Below, piece by piece: positions 15,108 to 20,911 of a DNA stretch of 20,911 bases. How positions within the stretch are numbered: position 1 is the first letter of the stretch; every line of letters starts with the position of its first letter. The position numbers and the translations under genes were made by a program. Below the pieces are notes generated by a model. The model was not told the DNA's origin. It saw nothing but the letters and a program-made list of their open reading frames with translations, and searched no databases. The stretch is from CAMQVM01 sp044433365 (GTDB lineage: Bacteria; Bacteroidota; Bacteroidia; Bacteroidales; Rikenellaceae): assembly GCA_044433365.1 (NCBI GenBank), contig JAWXTR010000050.1:1-20911 (forward strand). Reading direction: 5' to 3'.

Positions 15108-16304
15108 ATGAAAAAAATAGATTTCAAGAGATTATTGTTTGGAAGAAGTTACCGAAGCAAGCTTCTCTATATTGCAGTTGGAACAGCTATCGGAATTTTA
15201 TCAATGTTTTATTCTACCTATATTGTAAATCACTTTGCAATAAAGGAGATAAATGAGATAAAACTCTGGTCGCATGCTATGACTATGGCATCTAGCAGTA
15301 TACCCCAAAGCGGAGAGAGCGGAACAAACAGTAAGGAGTTTAACCGATTGCTTGTAGATATTATCAACAACAACACTATTCCATCTGTAATAACTGATGC
15401 AAACCTAAATGTTGTAAAACATACAAACATAAACCCCAAAAAGCTTGAATCTCCAAAAGAGTTGCAAAATTTACTAGAAGATTTTGCACAATCCAACAAG
15501 CCTATTGAGGTGAGTGTATTTAATAGTGGTAAATATTATATTTTTTATGGAGAGTCAACGTTGCTAAGAATGCTTAGGATTTTTCCTATCCTTCAATTTT
15601 TTGTTGTTGCTTGTTTTATCATAATGGTATTTATATCGTTTCGTTCCTCTAAGCAAGATGAGCAGAAAAGAGTATGGATTGGCATGGCAAAGGAGACAGC
15701 ACATCAGCTTGGTACGCCTACATCTTCACTGCTTGGATGGTTAGAGTTTTTGAAGTCGCAAGATATTCCTGAGTTTATTGTAGAGGAGATGAACAAAGAT
15801 ATTACTCGACTATTAAAGGTTGTAGATAGGTTCTCTAAGATTGGTTCGGAGACAATTCTAGCTCCTAAAAACACGTCGGATATTGTACTTGCTGCAACAA
15901 CATATTTTAAGAGTCGTATTCCTAAAAACGTGCAATTAACCTATAAACAGATTGATTCTGAGCCACAACAAGCAATGGTAAATGATGCACTTTTTGAGTG
16001 GGTAATAGAAAATCTACTAAAAAATGCGCTGGATGCGCTACAAGGCAAGGGTACAATAGAGGTGACAACATATAAAGATGATAAATGGCTCTATGTTGAT
16101 GTTAAAGATAGCGGAAAGGGTATGCCAAAATCAAATTTTGATAAAATTTTTACTCCAGGATTTACCACAAAGACTCGTGGTTGGGGACTGGGATTATCGT
16201 TGTCACACAGAATAATTAATGAATACCATAACGGTAGGATTTTTGTTGCAGCTTCAGAGCTAGAAAAAGGTACTACCATGAGAGTAATGCTTCATAGATT
16301 ATAA
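15108..16304 (+). CDS. membrane sensor histidine kinase
   Basis: A 398-aa two-component sensor. Transmembrane helices at about 18-38 and 158-178 bracket a ~120-residue periplasmic sensor region. The H box AKETAHQLGTPTSSLLGW (194-211) has phospho-acceptor H199 and the HQLGTP form common in Bacteroidota. The ATPase domain shows the N box ENLLKNALDAL (301-311), G1 DSGKGMP (334-340) and G2 RGWGLGLSL (357-365). No HAMP or PAS domain is evident. No separate response regulator gene is adjacent; the nearest receiver-like domains are in the 977-aa protein encoded upstream. The stop codon TAA is formed at the edge of a MITE insertion (TA at 16302-16303 plus the first A of the element), so the native C terminus may have been slightly longer. 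Confidence 0.9.
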   Translation: MKKIDFKRLLFGRSYRSKLLYIAVGTAIGILSMFYSTYIVNHFAIKEINEIKLWSHAMTMASSSIPQSGESGTNSKEFNRLLVDIINNNTIPSVITDANLNVVKHTNINPKKLESPKELQNLLEDFAQSNKPIEVSVFNSGKYYIFYGESTLLRMLRIFPILQFFVVACFIIMVFISFRSSKQDEQKRVWIGMAKETAHQLGTPTSSLLGWLEFLKSQDIPEFIVEEMNKDITRLLKVVDRFSKIGSETILAPKNTSDIVLAATTYFKSRIPKNVQLTYKQIDSEPQQAMVNDALFEWVIENLLKNALDALQGKGTIEVTTYKDDKWLYVDVKDSGKGMPKSNFDKIFTPGFTTKTRGWGLGLSLSHRIINEYHNGRIFVAASELEKGTTMRVMLHRL

Positions 16305-16463
16305 GTAGTGTAAAACAATTATTACCATGTTTTTAACAGCACTTTGGAGCGATATTTTTTACTATTAAATTTCAATATAGAACCACTATCTTTTGATTCA
16401 ATAGCAAAAATTTTATCTCCAATAGCACACTTAAACACACACCAATAATTATTTTACCCTACT
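16304..16463 (+). mobile_element. family A palindromic MITE, copy A1
   Basis: A 160-bp, gene-free imperfect palindrome with ends AGTAGTGTAAAAC and TTTTACCCTACT, flanked by TA (16302-16303 and 16464-16465). It is the most diverged of the five copies. It abuts copy A2, sharing the TA between them, and touches the histidine kinase stop codon. Confidence 0.8.
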
Positions 16464-16465
16464 TA

Positions 16466-16628
16466 AGTAGTGTAAAACAATTATTGCCATATTCTTAATA
16501 GCACTCTTGGAGCGATATTTTTCACTATTAAATCTCAATATAGAACCACTATATTTTCGATTCAATAGCAAAAAATCTCATCTCCAATAGCACTATTAAA
16601 AATACACCAATAATTATTTTACCCTACT
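16466..16628 (+). mobile_element. family A palindromic MITE, copy A2
   Basis: A complete 163-bp copy flanked by TA (16464-16465 and 16629-16630). The left arm and the reverse complement of the right arm agree at roughly 80% of positions, and the centre TATAG-aacca-CTATA closes a hairpin. It differs from A3 at one position seen by eye, implying recent copying. It has no open reading frame, so it would depend on a transposase elsewhere. TA flanks are typical of IS630/Tc1-mariner-type elements. Confidence 0.85.
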
Positions 16629-16689
16629 TAGTAGTTTTAAAGTTGTTAATGAACTGCTCTTTTATCTAAAACTATAAACAAACTAAATT

Positions 16690-17172
16690 ATGAAAAACAT
16701 CTTAAAACAGATTGAATCGTACCTAAGAGAAGAAAATGTTAATTGTAGTTATAATGAAGAACATGAAGCATTTATATTTTCTGTTAGTGGAGATGTTACT
16801 GACTATACAATCACAATATATGTACCTAATGAAAAGGCAGTAATAATTTGGGCTAAACTTCCTATTACAATTCCAAATTCTGCTCACAAAAATATTCTTA
16901 AAGTGATAAATAAGATTAATGGAGAGGCGATATTTTCATTTCTACACCTACATCACGAATTTTCAACTGTAAATTCTCAAACATCATTTGTATTTGAAAA
17001 TAGAGAGGTGAGTAAATATGTATTAATTACACATATCTCTTCGGTGGTGATGTTGCTCGATACAAATATCGAATTAATTCTATCAAAAGCCTTTGGAGAG
17101 CAAAATTTCAAGGAGTATATCTACAAACATAACCTTGGAAAAAGTAAAGAGAGTTCACTTGTTCAATTGTAG
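16690..17172 (+). CDS. YbjN-like domain protein, function uncertain
   Basis: A 160-aa soluble protein without signal peptide or membrane helix. The pattern is an N-terminal helix (about 1-15), beta strands (26-32, 38-45, 48-56), a helix (64-76), further strands (79-86, 98-104, 109-115) and a C-terminal helix (118-145). This resembles the YbjN / type III chaperone-like fold used as a small regulatory or chaperone module. No catalytic motif is visible, and the family call rests on overall pattern and size. It lies between family A copies and family B repeats, and is transcribed like the downstream hydrolase. ATG start with an A-rich upstream region. Confidence 0.55.
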   Translation: MKNILKQIESYLREENVNCSYNEEHEAFIFSVSGDVTDYTITIYVPNEKAVIIWAKLPITIPNSAHKNILKVINKINGEAIFSFLHLHHEFSTVNSQTSFVFENREVSKYVLITHISSVVMLLDTNIELILSKAFGEQNFKEYIYKHNLGKSKESSLVQL

Positions 17173-17175
17173 CAA

Positions 17176-17259
17176 GGGAACCTTTAAAAATACATAATTT
17201 AGAACTTCACATAAAGGAAACTTCTAAAAATGGAATAAAACCAATTATTAGAACTCCCC
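17176..17259. repeat. family B palindromes directly upstream of the MBL hydrolase gene
   Basis: Two adjacent short palindromes: GGGAACCTTTAAAAAT with ATTTAGAACTTC (17176-17208), and GGAAACTTCTAAAAATGG with CCAATTATTAGAACTCCCC (17216-17259). The last 27 bp are identical to the right end of the 160-bp element at 14577-14737, so the second looks like an internally deleted copy. It ends 3 bp before the start codon of the next gene. Confidence 0.6.
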
Positions 17260-17262
17260 ATA

Positions 17263-18048
17263 ATGAAAAGCAATACAAATAGCATTACATTTCTAGGAAC
17301 TGGAAGCTCGCAAGGTGTACCGATGATTGGCTGCAACTGCGAGGTATGCCGCTCAACCGACTATCGAGATAAACGACTTCGTAGCTCCGTTATGATAAAA
17401 ATTGGCGATAAAGCGACAATTATTATCGATTCTGGAATGGATTTTCGCTGGCAGATGCTACGAGAGAATATAAAAAAAATAGATGGAATAGTATTTACCC
17501 ATAGCCATAAAGATCATATTGGTGGGCTGGACGATGTAAGAGCTTTTAACTATTTTCAGAAGAAAGATGTAGATATTTATGGTGAAGAGAGAGTAAATAA
17601 AATTTTGCTTAAAGATTACGACTACGCATTTTCCGACCACCACTACCCCGGTATTCCAGAGATTGCAATGCACACAATTTCAACCGAAACTTTCACTATT
17701 TCAGGCGTAAAGATTGAGCCTATAAGAGTATATCACGCTAGATTACCAATTCTCGGTTTTAAAATCGAAAATATATGCTATATTACCGATGCAAATAGAA
17801 TAGAGGATAGTGAGATTGAGAAGATTAAAGGGGTAGAAATACTGGTTTTAAACGCTCTTAGACTCCAAAGCCACATTTCACACTTTTCACTTAACGAAGC
17901 ATTAGAGATGGTCGAAAAAATAGCTCCAAAACGAACCTATCTTACCCACTGCTCACACCAACTAGGACGTTATGAGCAGATAGCACCCCAGCTTCCAGAA
18001 AATGTTTTTTTGGCTTACGATGGATTGAAAGTTTTTGGGAAGTTATAA
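17263..18048 (+). CDS. metallo-beta-lactamase-fold hydrolase (PhnP-like)
   Basis: A 261-aa MBL-fold enzyme. The metal-binding motif is THSHKDHIGGLDD (79-91) with H80, H82, D84 and H85. Later ligands are probably H158, D176 and H229 in YLTHCSH. The N terminus FLGTGSSQGVPMIGCNCEVC (10-29) has a CxCxxC set (C24, C26, C29), as in PhnP-type phosphodiesterases, where cysteines at this place bind a structural zinc. Relatives act on cyclic phosphates or related phosphodiesters; the true substrate here is unknown, and no phn genes are nearby. The start codon lies 3 bp after a family B repeat, so its leader consists of repeat sequence. Confidence 0.85.
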   Translation: MKSNTNSITFLGTGSSQGVPMIGCNCEVCRSTDYRDKRLRSSVMIKIGDKATIIIDSGMDFRWQMLRENIKKIDGIVFTHSHKDHIGGLDDVRAFNYFQKKDVDIYGEERVNKILLKDYDYAFSDHHYPGIPEIAMHTISTETFTISGVKIEPIRVYHARLPILGFKIENICYITDANRIEDSEIEKIKGVEILVLNALRLQSHISHFSLNEALEMVEKIAPKRTYLTHCSHQLGRYEQIAPQLPENVFLAYDGLKVFGKL

Positions 18049-18111
18049 ATTCTGGATTTTGAGAGATTTTATAACTCCCCTAAAAAAATAATATAAAACA
18101 GTTACATATTA

Positions 18112-18274
18112 AGTAGGGTAAAATAATTATTGGTGTATTTTTAAAAGTGCTATTGGAGATGAGATTTTTTGCTATTGAATCGAAAATATAGTGGTTCTAT
18201 ATTGAGATTTAATAGTGAAAAATATCGCTCCAAGAGTGCTATTAAGAATATGGCAATAATTGTTTTACACTACT
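18112..18274 (-). mobile_element. family A palindromic MITE, copy A3 (inverted)
   Basis: A complete 163-bp copy in reverse orientation, flanked by TA (18110-18111 and 18275-18276). It sits between the MBL hydrolase gene and the dehydrogenase gene. By eye it differs from the reverse complement of A2 at a single base. It reads open in the dehydrogenase frame from a TTG at 18169, but this is chance. Confidence 0.85.
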
Positions 18275-18276
18275 TA

Positions 18277-18312
18277 TTATGCTCGACAAACATTATGTTT
18301 GCAGAGCATAAT
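18277..18312 (+). promoter_or_regulatory. hairpin with embedded -7-like motif before the dehydrogenase gene
   Basis: TTATGCTC pairs with GAGCATAA, and inside it CAAAC pairs with GTTTG. TATGTTTG (18294-18301) fits the Bacteroidota -7 motif but has no TTG at the right distance, because the MITE A3 ends just upstream. It may be a promoter whose -33 region was replaced by the insertion, or chance. Confidence 0.3.
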
Positions 18313-18375
18313 AATATGCAATTTTCTAAAAATAAATCAATTAAGAGAATTTCTAAAATAAAAACCATTATAAAA

Positions 18376-19185
18376 ATGAATTTTAACGAAAAAACAGTTG
18401 TAATAACTGGTGCCTCGTCAGGGATTGGAAAGGCACTAGCTTTTGAATTTTCTAAAGCAGGAGCAAATGTTGTATTGGGGGCACGTAGCTACGACTCTCT
18501 TAAAGATATTGAGGCTCAGATTGGTAGCAAAGCCATGGCTGTTGCTTGCGATGTAACTTGTGAAGATGATTGTAAAAAGCTGATTGACGCTGCCATAGAG
18601 CGTTTTTCGTCAATTGACGTGCTAATTTGCAACGCTGGCATATCTATGCGTGCGCTTTTCGACGATGTAGACCTTAAGGTACTTCACAAACTTATGGATG
18701 TAAACTTCTGGGGTACAGTATATTGTTGCAAATATGCACTGCCTTATATTCAAAAGAGCAAAGGGTCGATTGTGGGGGTATCGTCGGTAGCTGGAGTACA
18801 TGGTCTACCTGCTCGCACAGGCTACAGTGCATCAAAATATGCTATGACTGGATTTTTAGAGACCATTCGCATCGAGAACCTTAAAAAAGGGGTACATGTA
18901 ATGGTTGCTATGCCTGGATTTACCGCCTCAAATGTTCGACTTTCGTCGCTTACAGCCGATGGTACTTCACAAGGACAATCGCCCCGTAAAGAAGAGAAGA
19001 TGATGAGTGCCGAGCAAGTTGCTAAAATTATAGCCAAAGGGGTAAAAGGTCGTAAACGCCATCTACTTATGGAGTTTCAAGGACGTGCGACGTGGATTAT
19101 CAAAAAAATTGCACCTGCATTTTTGGATAAACTCTTCTTTAATCATATGGCTAAGGAGGAGGATAGTCCTATTCTTAATTCGTAA
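18376..19185 (+). CDS. short-chain dehydrogenase/reductase
   Basis: A classical SDR of 269 aa that would oxidise or reduce a hydroxyl/keto substrate with NAD(P)H. The Rossmann motif is TGASSGIG (11-18), followed by NAG (86-88). The catalytic set is N110, S137 in GVSSVAG, Y150 and K154 in YSASK. The C-terminal ~45 residues have a hydrophobic patch (WIIKKIAPAFLDKLFF) suggesting membrane contact, as in DltE/YqjQ-like SDRs. The substrate is unknown. I chose ATG 18376: the frame stays open back to TTG 18169, but that extension is read through the MITE A3 and does not resemble SDR sequence. The last codons AAT TCG TAA belong to a family E repeat unit. Confidence 0.88.
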   Translation: MNFNEKTVVITGASSGIGKALAFEFSKAGANVVLGARSYDSLKDIEAQIGSKAMAVACDVTCEDDCKKLIDAAIERFSSIDVLICNAGISMRALFDDVDLKVLHKLMDVNFWGTVYCCKYALPYIQKSKGSIVGVSSVAGVHGLPARTGYSASKYAMTGFLETIRIENLKKGVHVMVAMPGFTASNVRLSSLTADGTSQGQSPRKEEKMMSAEQVAKIIAKGVKGRKRHLLMEFQGRATWIIKKIAPAFLDKLFFNHMAKEEDSPILNS

Positions 19186-19322
19186 TTCGTAATTTATAAT
19201 TCATAATTATTTGCTTTCTTCGGAGACGTTAGACCTAACGTCCATCTTCGGAGACGTTAGACCTAACGTCTCTACGGGCTGTTACCGAAACAAGTAATTA
19301 TGCATTATGAATTATGAATTAC
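19178..19322. repeat. family E arms enclosing two family D palindromes
   Basis: AT-rich units made of AATTCGTAATT and ATAATTCATAATTAT (19178-19210) are inverted relative to ATTATGCATTATGAATTATG-type units (19293-19322), with about five mismatches over 29 bp. Between them lie family D palindromes at 19224-19243 and 19252-19275, in tandem 28 bp apart, each preceded by TCTTCGG. The left arm starts inside the dehydrogenase gene and contains its stop codon. Confidence 0.65.
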
Positions 19323-19370
19323 TTTGGTATAATCATTGTTTTAAAAGTAGTTAATACCTATTTTTTAACT

Positions 19371-19412
19371 ACAAACCCTCTAAATTTCATTTTGAAAATT
19401 TAGAGGGTTTGT
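19371..19412 (+). promoter_or_regulatory. 17-bp perfect hairpin just upstream of the lipoprotein gene
   Basis: ACAAACCCTCTAAATTT (19371-19387) and AAATTTAGAGGGTTTGT (19396-19412) are perfectly inverted around an 8-nt loop, ending 15 bp before the ATG. No T run follows on either strand. It could be a leader hairpin controlling the lipoprotein, an operator, or a bidirectional transcription block after the dehydrogenase gene. Confidence 0.5.
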
Positions 19413-19427
19413 TAAAACATATACCTT

Positions 19428-20426
19428 ATGAAAATTTTGACAACTATTTTTACAACTCTGATTGTATCGCTACTACTTAGTAGCTGTGGGGGTTCGGCAA
19501 AAAAGGCCGAAAGCATAGCGATTGCCGAAACCTTCTTCACTAACGACTCTATCGTGCCGGGAAACATAGCATTTTCAAGCAATGGACGTATTTTTATCTC
19601 AGCAAATCCCCTTTCTAATCCATATACCAAAGTGTATGAGATTACCCCCTCTGGAGTAATTGGAGCATACCCTAACGATGAGTATGTAACAGGCGATGAT
19701 TCAATTATAGAAGAGATTATAGCACTTAGGGTCGATAGTGATGATAATCTTTGGCTTTTAGATATGGCTAAAGCTCAGTTTATTGTTTGGGATACAAAAG
19801 GCGATTCACTTTTGGATGTTATTCAAATTCCTGATGAAGTTATTAGAGACAATAGCTATCTTCAAGATTTTGTGCTGGACGAAAAACACCGTAGAGCTAT
19901 TATTGCCGATATGACAATGGCAACGTTTGAAGATAACCTTGCCCCTGCCTTTATAGTGGTAGATTTAGAAAGCGGCGAAGCTAGTCGAATAGCCGAAGGA
20001 CACCTTTCGATGATGCCCGATTTGGTAGATGGTGCAGCACTCAATCCGATAGCTATCGACCCTCAATATAATTGGGTATATTATGGAGCACTTGGAGGAA
20101 AGAAAATATACCGTATTCCAGCAGCAAATTTTGGCGACGAAACTCTACTTCTATCGTCCATCGAAGAGTATGGCAATAAATCCTATAGCGATGGAATTTT
20201 GGTAGATGATATAGGTAATGTGTATGTCACTAATATAGAGGATAATGCGCTTTCGGTATCTAACGGTACTGGATTTCAGAATATAGCACTTCTACCAGAG
20301 GGTCAAACATGGCCCGACGGACTATTTTTGGGCAATGATGGCTATCTATATGCAACCGTTAGCCAACTTGGCTCCGAAAATTATACCGAACCATTTATTA
20401 TTGTTCGCACCAAGGTAGTGGAGTAA
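19428..20426 (+). CDS. lipoprotein of the major royal jelly/Yellow beta-propeller family
   Basis: A 332-aa protein with a lipoprotein signal peptide: MKILTTIFTTLIVSLLLSSC, lipobox LSSC with lipidated C20, then GGSAKK. The rest resembles the MRJP/Yellow (PF03022) six-bladed propeller: repeated beta blades containing DSDDNLWLLDMAKAQFIVWD (roughly 101-120), FVLDEKHRRAIIADM (147-161), DGAALNPIAIDPQYNWVYYG (200-219) and SDGILVDDIGNVYVTN (253-268). Bacterial members are mostly uncharacterised; SMP-30-like lactonase or ligand-binding roles are possible. Expected location is the outer face of the inner membrane or the outer membrane. It appears monocistronic, with a perfect hairpin before it and a structured repeat after it. 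Confidence 0.8.
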   Translation: MKILTTIFTTLIVSLLLSSCGGSAKKAESIAIAETFFTNDSIVPGNIAFSSNGRIFISANPLSNPYTKVYEITPSGVIGAYPNDEYVTGDDSIIEEIIALRVDSDDNLWLLDMAKAQFIVWDTKGDSLLDVIQIPDEVIRDNSYLQDFVLDEKHRRAIIADMTMATFEDNLAPAFIVVDLESGEASRIAEGHLSMMPDLVDGAALNPIAIDPQYNWVYYGALGGKKIYRIPAANFGDETLLLSSIEEYGNKSYSDGILVDDIGNVYVTNIEDNALSVSNGTGFQNIALLPEGQTWPDGLFLGNDGYLYATVSQLGSENYTEPFIIVRTKVVE

Positions 20427-20471
20427 AGAAAACTTCTAAAATCTTCTAAGGAGAGTTTAAAATCGACAAGA

Positions 20472-20591
20472 GGGTGACCCAAAAGTAAGGAAATTTACTT
20501 AAAATAACACAATACATGACCAATACCCACTTACAACGCTTGTAAGTGGGGTATTGGTTTGGATTTTTGATTGTGGGTCACCCACTTTTTT
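20472..20591 (+). other. structured inverted-repeat element after the lipoprotein gene (terminator or small mobile remnant)
   Basis: An outer 10-bp inverted repeat, GGGTGACCCA (20472-20481) and TGGGTCACCC (20574-20583), encloses a 17-bp hairpin CCAATACCCACTTACAA / TTGTAAGTGGGGTATTGG (20520-20557) with one bulged base and loop CGC. The right end GTGGGTCACCCAC is followed by six Ts (20586-20591). It has no coding capacity. It could act as the terminator of the lipoprotein gene, encode a small RNA, or be the remnant of an element with GGGTGACCCA ends. Confidence 0.5.
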
Positions 20592-20664
20592 ATCCACTAA
20601 AGTAATGTTATAACAAGTTGTTTTATTCGATTTTTCAAAAAAATTAAATATCTTTGCAGAGTTA

Positions 20665-20797
20665 AGTAGTGTAAAACAATTATTGCCATATTCTTAATAG
20701 CACTCTTGGAGCGATATTTTTCACTATTAAATCTTAATATAGAACCACTATATTTTCGATTCAATAGCAAAAAATCTCATCTCCAATAGCACTATTA
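20665..20797 (+). mobile_element. family A palindromic MITE, copy A4 (interrupted)
   Basis: The first 133 bp of a family A element, flanked on the left by TA (20663-20664). It is broken exactly at an internal TA (20796-20797, equivalent to 16597-16598 in A2) by copy A5. One base differs from A2 over this stretch. It lies a few bases after TATCTTTG (20649-20656), a good -7 promoter motif. Confidence 0.8.
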
Positions 20798-20911
20798 AGT
20801 AGTGTAAAACAATTATTGCCATATTCTTAATAGCACTCTTGGAGCGATATTTTTCACTATTAAATCTCAATATAGAACCACTATATTTTCGATTCAATAG
20901 CAAAAAATCTC
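20798..20911 (+). mobile_element. family A palindromic MITE, copy A5 (runs out of the window)
   Basis: This starts with AGTAGTGTAAAAC immediately after the internal TA of A4 and matches A2 to the window end. If it is a nested insertion, the remaining ~30 bp of A4 (beginning AAAATACACC after a duplicated TA) should follow A5 beyond the window. Confidence 0.8.

Noticed and set aside
18049..18085. Degenerate family B end after the MBL hydrolase gene
   Set aside because: Only TAACTCCCC and a few bases resemble the family, which is too little to call.
18169..18375. N-terminal extension of the dehydrogenase from a TTG
   Set aside because: The first ~35 codons are read through the MITE A3 and the remainder is low-complexity leader. 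The SDR family starts at the ATG at 18376.

Overview
The window looks like an AT-rich chromosomal segment from an anaerobic or microaerophilic member of the Bacteroidota, most likely Bacteroidales-like. The basis is the set of protein families, the lack of clear Shine-Dalgarno sequences before most starts, several upstream motifs matching the Bacteroidota -7 element TAnnTTTG, and a flavodiiron protein typical of anaerobes. The genus cannot be told from sequence alone.

Layout. 1-605: the 3' half of a degenerate elongator-tRNA-Met-like sequence with an intact terminator, then a roughly 430-bp repeat element bounded by perfect 24-bp inverted repeats. 606-5282 (minus strand): a probable operon reading from a small membrane protein through mutL and a rhomboid protease to mtaB (tRNA methylthiotransferase), with a Bacteroidota-type promoter at 5359-5389. 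5504-9144 (plus): a phosphoglucosamine-mutase-type enzyme, an exported DUF2141 protein and a long RluA-family pseudouridine synthase. 9256-10419: a flavodiiron protein with its own promoter and a strong terminator. 10640-11524: an EamA transporter. 11604-14537: a 977-aa protein with receiver-like domains joined to a PEP-synthase-type nucleotide-binding half. 15108-16304: a membrane histidine kinase with no conventional response regulator beside it. 16690-19185: a YbjN-like protein, a metallo-beta-lactamase-fold hydrolase and a short-chain dehydrogenase. 19428-20426: a lipoprotein of the major royal jelly/Yellow propeller family.

Most genes are housekeeping or stress functions: tRNA and rRNA modification, mismatch repair, cell-wall precursor synthesis, O2/NO detoxification. 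The unusual content lies between the genes. Nearly every longer intergenic gap holds palindromic repeats of several families: (A) a 160-163-bp, almost fully palindromic MITE flanked by TA, with five copies, one nested inside another and one supplying the stop codon of the histidine kinase; (B) elements with GGAACTTCTAA-type ends, from about 40 to 160 bp; (C) roughly 400-430-bp elements with TCAAAATCTGTTGTTA ends; (D) a short palindrome, AGACGTTAGACCTAACGTCT and variants, single, paired or in tandem; (E) AT-rich AATTCATAATTCGTAATT arms that also supply the last codons of two genes. Families C and E enclose copies of D, and one C element encloses a B element, so the repeats are nested. No transposase is encoded in the window, so any mobilising enzyme would lie elsewhere.

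The most interesting protein-level observations are the receiver/PEP-synthase-like fusion next to an orphan kinase, and a MutL whose C-terminal nuclease motifs are not recognisable.
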